Both the position numbers and the translations under genes were made by a program. A stretch of DNA of 64,000 nt from Chrysogorgia sp. JL179-B06 (lineage: Eukaryota; Cnidaria; Anthozoa; Scleralcyonacea; Chrysogorgiidae), in contig JAYKKM010000427.1 of NCBI GenBank assembly GCA_035772405.1, positions 2,619,501 to 2,683,500 of the forward strand, written 5' to 3'. Below, in pieces: positions 12,601 to 22,124 of the stretch. Numbering within the stretch: position 1 is the stretch's first letter; each line of letters opens with the position of its first letter. The notes below the pieces were generated by a model. The model searched no databases. It was not told the origin of the DNA and saw only the letters and a program-made list of their open reading frames with translations.

Positions 12601-15600
12601 GACACATGTTGAGGTAATTATCTTTTAGGGAAGCACAACATCAACATAACACAACAACAGCACAACACAACAACAACATAACAACAACACAGCATAACAC
12701 AACAACAACAACACGGCATAATACAACAGCATAACACAACAACAACACAACAGCATAACAACAACACAGCATAACAACAACACAGCATAACACAACAACA
12801 ACACAGCATAACACAACAACAACAACATAACATAACACAACACAACAGCATAACACAACAAAGCATAACACAACAACAACACAACAGCACAACAACAACA
12901 CAGCATAACAACAACACAGCATAACACAACAACAACACAACATAACACAACACAACTGTCAACAGCATAACACAGCAAAACATAACACAACAGCATAACA
13001 CAGCAACAACACAACAACATAACACAACAACAACACAACAGCATAACACAACAGCATAACACAACAACAACACAACAGCATAACACAGCAACAACACAAC
13101 AGCATAACACAACAACAACACAACAGCATAACACAGTAACAACACAACAGCATAACACAACAACAACACAACAGCATAACACAACGAAACATAACACAGC
13201 AACATAACATAACACAACACAACATAACACAACAAAACATAACACAACAAAACATAACACTACAAAACATAACACAAATAATCCTTATATCCAATATCTC
13301 AGGTGCCAACTATCCGTCAATGGGCCACGGTTTGTGTTGCCGTGTTTGGTTATCTCATGAGTGAACGAAGCAACGAAAACAACCACTTGAAAAATTTGGC
13401 AACCAACTTGGATCTGGAAATGAAATTTTCTGACGCGTAAGGATAGGTTTCTTGTGTTATTTATTCCACTAGTTCGTGTCTAAAGACGAGAGCTGATGAG
13501 AGTTTCGATTTTTTCTTCTTATTTTCATTTCTTCAGGCGATGTCGTAAAGTTCTCCCCGTCGCCAGTAGCGCTTACTTAGACAACATGCCTTCGCATTAC
13601 CCGCAGAGTGTTCACATGTCCCAGGTAATGTGTTTAACGCTATATTCACATACTATGATTGTCCATGACAATTGTCATCTTTCTAGTATAAAGTAAATGG
13701 TTTGAACCTAGGAGTATCATTAGATGTGTGAAGTTGATCGTCCAGGTTATTGTAGTCTTGAGAAAGACTTGTTGGTGACTGACGTTTCGACGGCCTCAGC
13801 GGTGGTCATCTTCAGAGTCAAGTAAAGTGTGTTTATCAGGTTTTCCTATATACTGTATATAGTGTAGTATATTAGTGTGAGTGGGTGTTGCCTCATACGT
13901 GGACCAATGTTGTTCCTCATCGGTTGTTTGTGTCACAATCAATCTAAGCGTGGGTGTATTGTCACACCAACGAACAATAGACCTACCGACAAACAATACA
14001 CCCACGCTTATTACGCATGACGCAACACCCACTCACACCAATTATGACACAAACAAACTATGACGTAATGAACCAGACGTATATATAGGCAAACCCTGAC
14101 AAACACGCTTTACTTGACTCTGAAGATGACCGCCGCTGAGGCCGTCGAAACGTCAGTCACCAACAACAGTCTTTCTCAAGACTACAACAACCTGGACGAT
14201 CAACTTCACACATCTAATCTTTCTAGTATGTGATTCATTGGCTTGTGTTATTTACAGATGACCCAGGCTCTTCGTGTTTTTGCGCTGAACGCACGTGGTC
14301 CCTCGTGTGAGAAGTACGCCATGCAACTACAGCAGGAGTGTATCAAGGTAAGTCAAAGTATGTGTGTTATTCAAATTTTGAAATGTGTGAAAAGCATTTT
14401 CATAACGCGAACAACAGTGTACTTCATACTACTACTTATTTTTTTGTTACCAGATGTGGGTGAATGGAAGACAACTCTGCGAAATACGCAGTCTTACTGG
14501 TCGGCATTGCATTTATCCTGTAAGTTAAACTCATTCTTCGTAACATCAACATTAAGGCTCTTCAAAGTGTCTATCTCACATTTGGGGATTTTACATATCC
14601 GTAATATTTAGGTCTTCCTGAGCAAAATCATAATATATATTGTCAGCCGAAAATTTCATCTGCATGGACTTTTTCGCTGTTAAAGTTGTACAACGGCGTT
14701 GTGGTTTGAATTCATTTTCATGATTTTAAACATTCTTCACTAGTTCCACACTGTACCAGGAGAACACGTAGCTGATATACCATTGGTGGACAAGGGTGCT
14801 GTGTCATGTAAGCCACATTCCAGTCGCATCACAAGCCTCAGTGCTTGTAATTGTGGGCGCACGCAAGCTCAGCGGGAGGACCCATTCAACTTAAAGGTAC
14901 AGTGAGAATGTGCCAGCTTATTTACCATATATTACAGCAACGAGTGAACAGCACTGTTGTCAAGGATTCCATGTGTGGTCACCCCTTGGGTGGCTTCCCT
15001 TTTTTTTTACTTTGCTGAAATTATTTCGAGCTCTTTTTTACGGTATCTGCTCGAGAAATAACGTTTTCATTCTCGTATTTTACGCTTATAGACCCCGCAA
15101 TTTCGTGTGTAAAAATATCCTACATCAATCTCCTTTTGTTAATTTTTCTGTGTGCAGTCTGCTAACTTTGACTTCTACAAGATGATGGAAGACAAGTGTT
15201 GCTCGTCATTGCTCCGTCTTTCCCTACCCTACCACCCCTCCGGCCTTCACCTCGAGAAAACCACGTCTGACGTCATACCAACTGACGCTCTACCAACTCC
15301 ACCCGCTGACCAACAAGGCCTGGACGCCGCTAAATCATCGAGTGTGCTCGATACTGTAGTTGGGGTAAATTTGGATGAACAACCAGAAAAATTTCCCGAG
15401 TTGCTGCCAACGAAACCCCAAGAGGGCTTGAACAAGGATGCCAAGGAGTTCGTGTCTGGCCACGCGAACCACACGAAACCACGCGGGTTCCGTGCTCAGC
15501 GGAGGAGGGTACCACTCCATGTCTGAACTCGAGTCGAACTACCACAAGAGTGTGACGTCAGTTGGTTTCCATGGTTCCGTGGATGGCGTCGATGTGTTTA

Positions 15601-18009
15601 TGTCTGATGCCTACCAAGGGGAGTCAGCTGGTGAGGAAACGACTGGACAAGAACGGAGCTCTTCCGTTGAGACTGCTGACTACCTGGAATGCATGCTCAG
15701 TAGTGAGCCGACCGGGGGACGTTTACCGTTGTTTTCCAGCTGGGCGTTGTGTCGCCTTGGAAACGCGAGCACGTATCAGCCGGCTAAGGGGTTGGATCAA
15801 CTTGGGTTTTTCCCCGGGAGTAACTTTCTCCTACCTTGGGATATTCCTTTGCTGAATGAAAACCAGGCAGGCTTGAGTAGTTATATCGATGGACATGTTA
15901 AACACCCGGCGGTAAAAAGCTCCGGTGTTGAAGCTTGGCCGGCCCCCAATGAATTGCCGAGTGCTAGCAGTAATGCTGCCCTGCCTCTTCACCAGACTCT
16001 TCATTACGCAGCTCGTCAATGTGCGGATTATCAAGCAAACCCGCTGCCCATTTGTTTACCTACGACAGCAGGCTCCAAAGGTATTGGAAGTGCAGGAAGA
16101 AACCAACGCAATCAGTATGCAACCGTGAGAGCTTACGTTGGGAATGAGTACGAGTGTCCGCGAGGTCATAGGTAGGTGTCTTGTTGCTGCGCTGCGCTGC
16201 GCTGCGCTGCGCTGCGCTGTGCTGTGATGTGCTGTGCTGTGCTGCGCTGCGCTGTGCTGTGCTGCGCTGTGATGTGATGTGATGTGCTGTTCGTTACCTT
16301 ACCTTACGTTACCTTACCTTACCTTACCTTACCTTACCTTACCTTACCTTACCTTACCTTACCTTACCTTACCTTACCTTACCTCTCCTTACCTTACCTT
16401 ACCTTACCTTACCTTACCTTACCTTACCTTACCTCTCCTTACCTCTCCTTACCTTACCTTACCTCACCTTACCTTACCTTACCTCTCCTTACCTCTCCTT
16501 ACCTTACCTTACCTTACCTTACCTCTCCTTACCTTACCTTACCTTACCTTACCTTACCTTACCTCTCCTTACCTTACCTTACCTTACCTTACCTTACCTT
16601 ACCTTACCTCTCCTTACCTTACCTTACCTTACCTTACCTTACCTTACCTTACCTTACCTTACCTTACCTTACCTTACCTTTCCTTACCTTACCTTACCTT
16701 ACCTTACCTTACCTTACCTTACCTTACCTCTCCTTACCTTACCTTACCTTACCTTACCTTACCTTACCTTACCTTACCTTACCTTACCTTACCTTACCTC
16801 TCCTTACCTTACCTTACCTTACCTTACCTCTCCTTACCTTACCTTACCTTACCTTACCTTACCTTACCTTACCTTACCTCTCCTTACCTTACCTTACCTT
16901 ACCTTACCTTACCTTACCTTACCTTACCTTACCTTACCTTACCTTACCTTACCTTACCTTACCTCTCCTTACCTTACCTTACCTTACCTTACCTTACCTT
17001 ACCTTACCTTACCTTACCTTGCCTTGCCTTGCCTTGCCTTGCCTTGCCTTGCCTTGCCTTGCTTTACCTTGCTTTACCTTACCTTACCTTCCTTTCATTT
17101 CTATCTTGTTCACCTGCTCAGGTTTATCTGTTCTGCGCATGACAAAATGGTAAAAGCAAACAGCGCCGGTGTTGTAAAAGAGACCGCTGTCCGCCTTGTC
17201 AATTCAGTGCCTTACCTCACCTTACCTTACCTTACCTCTCCTTACCTCTCCTTACCTTACCTTACCTTACCTTACCTTACCTCTCCTTACCTTACCTTAC
17301 CTTACCTTACCTTACCTTACCTTACCTTACCTTACCTCTCCTTACCTTACCTTACCTTACCTTACCTTACCTTACCTTACCTTACCTTACCTTACCTCTC
17401 CTTACCTTACCTTACCTTACCTTACCTTACCTTACCTTACCTTACCTTACCTTACCTTACCTTACCTTGCCTTGCCTTGCCTTGCCTTGCCTTGCCTTGC
17501 CTTGCCTTGCCTTGCCTTGCTTTACCTTGCTTTACCTTACCTTACCTTCCTTTCATTTCTATCTTGTTCACCTGCTCAGGTTTATCTGTTCTGCGCATGA
17601 CAAAATGGTAAAAGCAAACAGCGCCGGTGTTGTAAAAGAGACCGCTGTCCGCCTTGTCAATTCAGATATGCCTCTCTACTTCCCATGTCCGTGTCGGACC
17701 AGTAAACCCTTCTTGGCTCAGCTGACCAGACTGTTCGTCGTCACTCCGGAATCTCCCGTCCTGATCACGCTAAACCCACGTGTCCAACCTGCACCTACAC
17801 CCTGCCCGTTCTTCTACTCAGGCATCGAATCGGGCGTAGCCCTCCCACCGGCTAGTGCGTGTGTACTTCGGTTGCCTTTCGTATACGTTGGATTAGAGGG
17901 TCCTATTTCGCCTCCTTCAGATACTCAACCTTTATTAAGCTCTCGCTTATTGAAAGGAACTTATATGGTTATGACAAGCGAGAGGTTGTATGACGAAAAA
18001 GAGCCATGA
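3700..18009 (+). CDS. SMG8: SMG8, nonsense-mediated decay factor (16 exons, two apparent frame breaks)
   Basis: Exons: 3700-3785, 3896-4004, 4322-4444, 4586-4669, 5589-5657, 7096-7210, 8712-8806, 12197-12321, 12438-12613, 13303-13436, 13537-13624, 14258-14347, 14454-14519, 14744-14896, 15158-16171, 17580-18009. Family landmarks: KVCVVGLFG, FMFSVCHIMV, RPCIPRLLCSFQ, LREFL, VPTIRQW, ALRVFALNARGPSCEKYAMQL, ACNCGRTQAQREDPF, ANFDFY..LEDKCC-like, FSSWALCRLG, GLDQLGFFPGSNFLLPWDI, RFICS, NSDMPLY, LTRLFVV and RVQPAPTPCPFFY. SMG8 binds SMG9 and restrains the SMG1 kinase that phosphorylates UPF1 in NMD. Total length is 2957 nt; removing one base in exon 5 and one in exon 15 gives 985 codons including the stop, close to the human protein (about 991 residues). 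Exons 8 and 9 are separated by a 116-bp intron with a good pyrimidine tract. The breaks could be assembly errors, since purifying-type similarity extends to the last codon. Confidence 0.95.
4745..5425. repeat. tRNA-derived SINE (family 1) fragments in SMG8 intron 4
   Basis: Minus-strand 5232-5085 reads GTAGCTCA-like A box (here ATAGCTCAATGGTTAGAG) and a B box GGTTCAATTCC, followed by the family tail with ACGATCGTCCATG. A separate 3' part (TCACTACATCAGTGT on the minus strand) lies at 4745-4815, and a plus-strand head piece at 5310-5425. The same family recurs at 19010-19380, 22125-22500 and 32935-33165. The rest of intron 4 shows nothing else recognisable. Confidence 0.75.
5589..5657 (+). other. 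SMG8: SMG8 exon 5 with one-base frame break
   Basis: The exon opens with L-M-H-P in the phase set by exon 4, then reaches an in-frame TGA. One base further the frame reads TQTFDVSYIRLFKLVANTR, which aligns without gaps to the family block HPT.SFDITYDRVFRALDGLR and joins exon 6 in phase. The break falls at the CCC of CATCCCTACG (5598-5600); one C fewer would restore both halves. Upstream acceptor and downstream donor (GTATTG) are intact. Confidence 0.85.
5695..6545 (+). mobile_element. Minisatellite-carrying repeat element, copy A
   Basis: A unique head (about 5695-5930, starting near ATATTAGCGGCC) is followed by roughly 30 tandem copies of an 18-20-bp unit, GGAGACATTACGCTAAGTTT with variants. 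Head plus array recurs in the opposite orientation at 33490-34505, so head and minisatellite travel as one element. It sits in SMG8 intron 5. No ORF. Confidence 0.85.
7655..8010 (-). mobile_element. 3' end of a non-LTR retrotransposon (LINE), minus strand
   Basis: Minus strand reads DRAFSICAPQLWNSLPIHIR followed by NADNVNLFKSRLKTFLF and a stop. That is the typical C-terminal tail of CR1/L2/Jockey-type reverse transcriptases. It ends in an ATT trinucleotide tail (about 7655-7672 on plus as AAT repeats). Only the extreme 3' end is present, so it is a 5'-truncated dead copy in SMG8 intron 6. A second ATT run with GAGCTACCGCGCTGACGCGG lies at 8278-8310. Confidence 0.8.
8985..10265. repeat. 1.28-kb purine-rich GACGAC/GGGGAGGAG minisatellite
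   Basis: The plus strand is built almost entirely from GAC, GAG and GGG triplets (units such as GACGACGGGGAGGAG), nearly devoid of T, in SMG8 intron 7. All frames are open and give low-complexity strings (D/E/G, R/T/G/R, S/P/R) that are not proteins. A GATGATGGTGGTG stretch (8826-8870) precedes it. Confidence 0.95.
10266..11905. mobile_element. 1.64-kb inverted-repeat DNA transposon inserted in the purine tract
   Basis: The ends are perfect inverted repeats: CACAGAATAAATACTC at 10266 and its complement ending at 11905. The arms continue inward for hundreds of bases (for example about 10740-11140 against 11320-11735). The sequence ACGACGG flanks both ends (10259-10265 and 11906-11912), consistent with a 7- or 8-bp target duplication, though the host repeat makes that ambiguous. 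No transposase reading frame is visible; non-autonomous. Confidence 0.85.
11906..12120. repeat. Continuation of the purine minisatellite
   Basis: The same GACGACGGGGAGGAG units resume in the same orientation immediately after the transposon right end, as expected if one array was split by insertion. Confidence 0.93.
12630..13290. repeat. CAACA/CATAACA minisatellite in SMG8 intron 9
   Basis: Tandem A/C-rich units (ACAACAACAACACAACAGCATAAC type, variable 5-bp steps) fill nearly the whole intron between exons 9 and 10. The minus-strand C/V/L/Y strings are repeat artefacts. Confidence 0.95.
13692..14218. mobile_element. Penelope-like inverted element with 13-bp target duplication
   Basis: The arms 13719-13850 and about 14090-14218 are inverted copies carrying the block CTGAAGATGACC..GCTGAGGCCGTCGAAACGTC. 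The flanks share ATCTTTCTAGTAT on both sides, a long duplication typical of target-primed insertion. A further one-arm copy lies at 41290-41560. The GAAACGTCAG-type ends and long duplication suggest a Penelope-like or related retroelement; no ORF is present. Lies in SMG8 intron 11. Confidence 0.7.
14560..14700. repeat. One arm of a palindromic MITE (family D)
   Basis: TTTGGGGATTTTACATAT, CCGAAAATTTCATC and CTTTTTCGCTGTTAAAGTT match the arms of palindromes at 43375-43765, 44660-45140, 48430-48775 and 51230-52030. Only one arm is present, in SMG8 intron 13. Confidence 0.7.
15432..15523 (+). other. SMG8: Second SMG8 frame break, inside exon 15
   Basis: Exon 15 opens in the frame of SANFDFYKMMEDKCC, which ends at a TGA at 15524. 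The conserved C-terminal block (FSSWALCRLG, GLDQLGFFPGSNFLLPWDI) is in the next frame, which is closed upstream by a TGA at 15429. The shift must therefore lie in 15432-15523. I found no GT/AG pair of suitable length and quality to explain it as an intron, so a +1 (or -2) indel is the simplest reading. Confidence 0.75.
16180..16290. repeat. GCTGC/GCTGT pentanucleotide repeat
   Basis: Tandem GCTGC units drifting to GCTGT and GATGT follow the donor of SMG8 exon 15 and grade into the CCTTA array. Confidence 0.9.
16296..17098. repeat. (CCTTA)n array, first block
   Basis: About 160 pentamers TTACC with interspersed CTCTCC variants, ending in a GCCTT-rich subblock (about 17020-17065). Located in the last SMG8 intron. 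PYLTL-type translations are artefacts of the pentamer. Confidence 0.97.
17122..17207 (+). pseudogene. Duplicate of the start of the last SMG8 exon
   Basis: These 86 bases plus about 30 upstream bases including the CTGCTCAG acceptor repeat identically at 17580-17665, where the exon continues to the stop. Here the copy ends at AATTCAG and runs into CCTTA repeats, with no evident donor at the copy's end. The 458-bp period means a unit of repeat plus exon start was tandemly duplicated. The acceptor looks usable; reading through from it stays open to a stop near 17611, so it is either silent or gives an aberrant isoform. Confidence 0.85.
17208..17540. repeat. (CCTTA)n array, second block
   Basis: Same pentamer as 16296-17098, with the same ordered ending (GCCTT subblock, then TTTACCTTGC, then TTCCTTTCATTTC) as the first block. 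Together with the exon copy this defines a tandem duplication. Confidence 0.95.
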
Positions 18010-18081
18010 AGTTAACCGCTGGACTGAAGAGTTTCGTGTGTTGCAGTCGACGACGCAGATGCACAAGAGTTGGGTTTGCAC

Positions 18082-18572
18082 ACTGATCTCGAAAGAAGAC
18101 TCGATCGAGCAACTATTGTTCAGAAAATGAAGCCGGAAGTCCGCCATTACTAAGGGACCAACTGAGGATCCTATGAGGTTTTTTGTTGGATTATGTGCTC
18201 TTACCATCGACAAAATACAATAATTTTACTATAAAGAGGACAAGAAGATATTTTTCAAATTACTGGGTAAAACGATTCATGGCCTACCTACAGATTTACT
18301 GCGACTTTGGTCCCTTAGTTATGGCCGCCGTTGGCTCTAATTATCCAGTGAGAGAAGCCTAATATGAGACGTCAAATTAGGTTCAAGATTTTATGCATTT
18401 AATGTTAACAAAGAAACTATATTGGCCAGATACTAAACCTATTTCGCGAGCGTCACAGTTTGATTTGCTTGCAAACTTGAAGCTTCTAATGATCTCTCGC
18501 AAGCTTCTAAATCAGCTCATCAGATACAATAGAAAGCTCAATCCAGTCCTATTTTTGAGATCAGTGGGTTTG
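18082..18572 (+). mobile_element. MITE family E, full copy
   Basis: The element is bounded by GATCTC..-type inverted ends (GCTCGATCCAGTC motif near both ends, reading into GATCAGTG). Internal markers are CATTACTAAGGGACCAA and TCGCGAGCGTCACAG. A minus-oriented copy lies at 42296-42828 and a partial one at 54998-55400. It begins about 70 bp after the SMG8 stop, so it may be part of the 3' UTR. No ORF. Confidence 0.8.
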
Positions 18573-18709
18573 CACCAGTTGACAATTCCCCCATTAAAAA
18601 TCGCACAATATGTTGTAGGTTGTTGGGTGAACAATATACTGTAACAAGGTGGATATTATGGTAGAACAATACAGTGTAATAAGGTGGTTATTAGTAACAG
18701 TAATCAGTA

Positions 18710-18975
18710 ACCAGCTGTTGTGGTCTAGTGGTTACCACACATGTCTATGAGCTGGGAGACACAGGTTCAAATCGTGGGTCGGACCTCCACTCAGGGTGTT
18801 AAAAATAATTGAGGAGAAAGTGCTGCCTTTGCAATAATATCAACAAATGGTAAGACTTTCGGGTCTTCTCAGATAACGACCTTAAATCGTAGGCCCTCGG
18901 AATCCCTATAATTGGGCTTCTAGCCTGTTGGGGTATTCCGTTCACCTAAAAGAGTGATCAATCTAATAAATTAAA
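18710..18975 (+). repeat. tRNA-derived SINE (family 2), near complete
   Basis: A tRNA-like head (TGGTCTAGTGGTTACCAC A box; CAGGTTCAAATC B box) is followed by a body containing AAAATAATTGAGGAGAAAG and GACTTTCGGGTCTTCTC, ending near AATCTAATAAATT. Related pieces: 20518-20560, 32395-32475 (head) and 61757-61865 (body, minus). Confidence 0.8.
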
Positions 18976-19009
18976 CTAAACTGTATAACAAAATGGCTAT
19001 CATAGCAAA

Positions 19010-19380
19010 TTATCAAACGTAAATTCATAGAGTTCCGGACAGGCATCGAACATGTAACCTTCTGATTGCCAGTGAGACGCTCTAACCATTGAGCTACCGA
19101 GACTCAGATGGAGAGCGAAGGTTACAATGATGTACTCACATCCAAACATTACTGATATATAATGACTGCCGCGTAGGCAGTACATAATCAAACAAGTGCA
19201 TCATTGTAACCTTCGCTCTCCATCTGAGTCTCGGTAGCTCAATGGTTAGAGCGTCTCATTGGCAATAAGAAGGTTACAGGTTCGATCCAGCAACATTTCC
19301 TGACAGTTTGAGCTTCACGATCGTCCATGTGTCGTCTGTCAACTGTCAAGACACCGAAATCCCTTGGCTAAGTTTAACGT
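19010..19380. repeat. Two head-to-head SINE family 1 copies
   Basis: Minus copy about 19150-19015 and plus copy about 19195-19375 face each other. Each has GGTAGCTCAATGGTTAGAGC (A box) and, in the plus copy, CAGGTTCGATCC (B box) and ACGATCGTCCATG. The arrangement would fold into a hairpin. Confidence 0.8.
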
Positions 19381-19462
19381 TGATTCACTAATTGCAAGTG
19401 CTTTGGAAGTTCAGAAACTTCATGAGTTCGAAGAAATCGTATTCACAGTTCATATTAAAGCC

Positions 19463-19941
19463 TTAAAGGACATTGGAAACAAAAATTTGTCTAATATGAA
19501 AGAACTCGTAAAAGGATAGAGTAACACCTTTTACAATTTTTCCGTATTTTACTTCGTTTTTTATATATTTCAGTTTGTTTGATATGTAAATGAGATGGTC
19601 TCTGACGTCAGGTGCTGGGTAGAGAATTTTCACTCATTAAAATATATTAGTTCCATCTTCAAGTTTGTTCTACAAATTTACTTGAAAATGTGCGTATAAT
19701 AACTCCTCATGATAATGAACGTTGTAAACTTAGCAATCACTGAGATATAAGACATTTTTTAATAAGTGAAAATTCTCTATCCTGCACCTGACGTCAGAGA
19801 CCATCTCATTTACATATCAAACAAACTGATATATTTCAAAAACGAAGTAAAATACGGGAACATTGTAAAAGGTGTTACTCTATCATTTTACAAGTTCTTT
19901 CATATTAGACAAACTTAATTTTTGTTGCCAATGTCCTTTAA
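19463..19941. mobile_element. TTAA-flanked palindrome, family A copy 1
   Basis: Starts TTAA-AGGACATTGG and ends CCAATGTCCT-TTAA; the two halves are inverted copies over almost 240 bp each, containing GAGATGGTCTCTGACGTCA. A second copy is at 40793-41252. Noncoding. Confidence 0.85.
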
Positions 19942-20517
19942 CACTAATTAAGTATATATTTATACTATTTCCAATATTCCCTGCCGTGTTGTATCGGACA
20001 TATACAAACTCTAGCTGAAGGCAACATGGACGCGAATGTTGCAAAGTATATACGTAATACATCCTAGATTTACCGATTATTTATTTTATTCTAACCATTT
20101 TAGTCTAATGAATCGAAGAAAACGTTTATGTAAATCAGATCTATAACTACAGATTAAACATTAACTTGTTCTGTTTAGTTATACGTGTGTTTAATTAATG
20201 AGTGTGTTATTAAGATTAATTACAGGCCACTGTACTTCACTTAATGATGGCTAGTGAAAAAGTCTATTATGGTGGAACGTTATTAAAAAGCTATAATAGA
20301 TACACCGTTTTTCTTTCAGAAAGTAAGGTGAGTAGAATCCCCGAAGCTGCGGCATCTCCACAGCTATACTTATTAGAGAAATATAAAATATTTAGGGTAA
20401 AAAAACATCCTATGTTACAATTAAAACTAATTCAAGGTATTTAAAACATTGTATTATATTTAAAATGTGCTCGATTGATAAAAGTGTTCATAAAACGGCT
20501 AGTGTTTAAAGAACACG
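19942..20517. other. AT-rich intergenic stretch, nothing recognised
   Basis: No exon with family similarity and no clear repeat seen. A 66-codon open frame (20244-20444) has no recognisable features. Confidence 0.5.
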
Positions 20518-20920
20518 GACCACCACTCAGGGTCTTAAAAATAATTGAGGAGAAAGTAAACTAAACTAGACTTGACTTATTTCTTATAGAATTAGATGTT
20601 GAAGTGGATGATACTCAGCTTCATGGTTACTTTCTTAATGATCTGTTTATCTTTGTTTGCCATAAGGGTGTGTACCATCACACGTTTTCAAGTATATCTG
20701 CGTTTATGGCAACGATCTAAGAAGCACTGAATTGTCATCAATTCAGAATCAGCAGCACCATATACTGATAGACCATAAGTAATGTTAGGTAAGACAATGT
20801 TGTTAAAAAGACGGTCAGTTTCTGTTTGCCTGCAACTTGGCATTTTCCCGCATAAAAATGTTTGTAATGCAGATCTGAGCTTCATCGTAGTTCATTGCAT
20901 AGCTCTAGTGATGGTCTTGT
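20518..20920 (-). mobile_element. LINE reverse-transcriptase fragment (minus), with SINE-2 scrap
   Basis: Minus strand 20885-20688 encodes LFNNIVLPNITYGLSVYGAA and IQCFLDRCHKRRYT, a thumb/connection-region pattern common in non-LTR reverse transcriptases. No intact ORF. The SINE-2 body motif CACTCAGGGT..AATAATTGAGGAG lies at 20523-20555. Confidence 0.7.
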
Positions 20921-21189
20921 TTACTGAAAAGTTGTATACCCTCAACGTTTACCTGAGTGGAGAAATCGTGTTTCCAATAAATCCAGAAAACTAATTTGCA
21001 TAAAATCTGCCACTTATCATAAACACAATTTCTCTAGATATACAAATGCTACAAGTGTGAAACGTTTCAATAATCAAGACCACCGCTAGAGCTATGAAAT
21101 GAACCAAAACAAAGCTCAGATCTGCATAACCTCGCCATTAACGCATTTAATTAGTTTCCTTCCCAATTTATCCAATATTCTTTAAACGT

Positions 21190-21720
21190 TTCCTTCGCGA
21201 GGGGGGGGGGGGGGGGCGGGGAGCAGAAGGAAAAGTGCTGGGCCATGAAACTATAAATCAAAAGTTGGTGGGGCTACGCAAACATTTGGAAAACCTTTGA
21301 TGCACCATGAAACCTTTTTGATTAGTATCAAAAGTAATCGAAGAAAACAAATATTTATAACATAGGAATTGATATACGCTATGTAAGTCCAAGAAATATC
21401 CCTAGAAATTATGTACATGTATATATATAGTTTGGCTTTCAGTGGTTCGAGACTAAGAGTTCAGGAATGCGAAAACCCGGCTGAAAACAAAGTTGATTGT
21501 TTTCCTTGCTCTATATGGCAGACTACCCTCAGTTCCCAGGTATGAATGAAAATTGAAAATTTAAGATGTGCTGGGCCACGAAACTAAAACAAAATGTATA
21601 GTTTGGTCATGAAACCATCCAGGGAAATTTGGTTGGGTCACGAAACTTTAACAAGAATTTTCAATTTTCCTTCTGCCCCCCTCCCGGGTGGAATTAATGC
21701 ATGACAGCTACCTAACTCTC
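21190..21720. repeat. Left arm of a large interrupted inverted repeat
   Basis: Contains a 16-G run (21201-21216), TGGGCCATGAAACTATAA, ATTGATATACGCTATGTAAG and, at its right end, CCCTCCCGGGTGGAATTAATG. Most of this is the reverse complement of 25955-26290. A small relative (GGCCCAGCACTTTTCCTTC..GGTGGAATTAATGACAGC) is at 49165-49255 near the end of the RhoGEF gene. Confidence 0.75.
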
Positions 21721-21837
21721 TGTTTACATTAAAACACAAAACTCAAAAGAACCATTCTTTTTTCGATAATTGCCTCTTCTCTTTACTCTTTCTGTAAAGC
21801 GACATCAACAAAGAAGTGGGGAGATAATTGGTTTTAA

Positions 21838-22104
21838 TCGAGTCTCTGTGTGTATTACTTCCTGAATAGTGTTCGTGGTCTGATTACAATTACAAGATAT
21901 TATCTCTTTGACAACGGAAAAATGATTAAGTGTGGCATGTATATCTCATGCTACATGAATTACTCTGTTGATTTAGGTTGCGATTGTGAAGAAAGAAGGA
22001 GTATACTCGACTATATTAGCAGTAGTTTTGGAACTTGCGAAAGATGGGACGTGTTGGGAAATGCGGTAAGTGATTGTATTTTTATCAACTTATTCTTTGG
22101 TTGA
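21838..22104 (+). other. Unassigned open frame with a possible splice donor
   Basis: An 84-codon open frame has several cysteines (CGMYISC, LGCDCEERR, GTCERW) and runs through GGAAATGCG-GTAAGTG, a good donor, at about 22065. Its composition looks more protein-like than surrounding frames, but I do not recognise it and cannot find a partner exon. Could be an orphan exon or chance. Confidence 0.25.
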
Positions 22105-22124
22105 TTATATGTCGATAAATATAT

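Noticed and set aside
12618..13309. Four minus-strand frames rich in C, V, L and Y
   Set aside because: Artefacts of the CAACA/CATAACA tandem repeat in an SMG8 intron.
16279..17611. Frames of up to 289 codons of the PYLTL type
   Set aside because: Translation of (CCTTA)n; the only real coding parts nearby are SMG8 exon 15 and the last exon.
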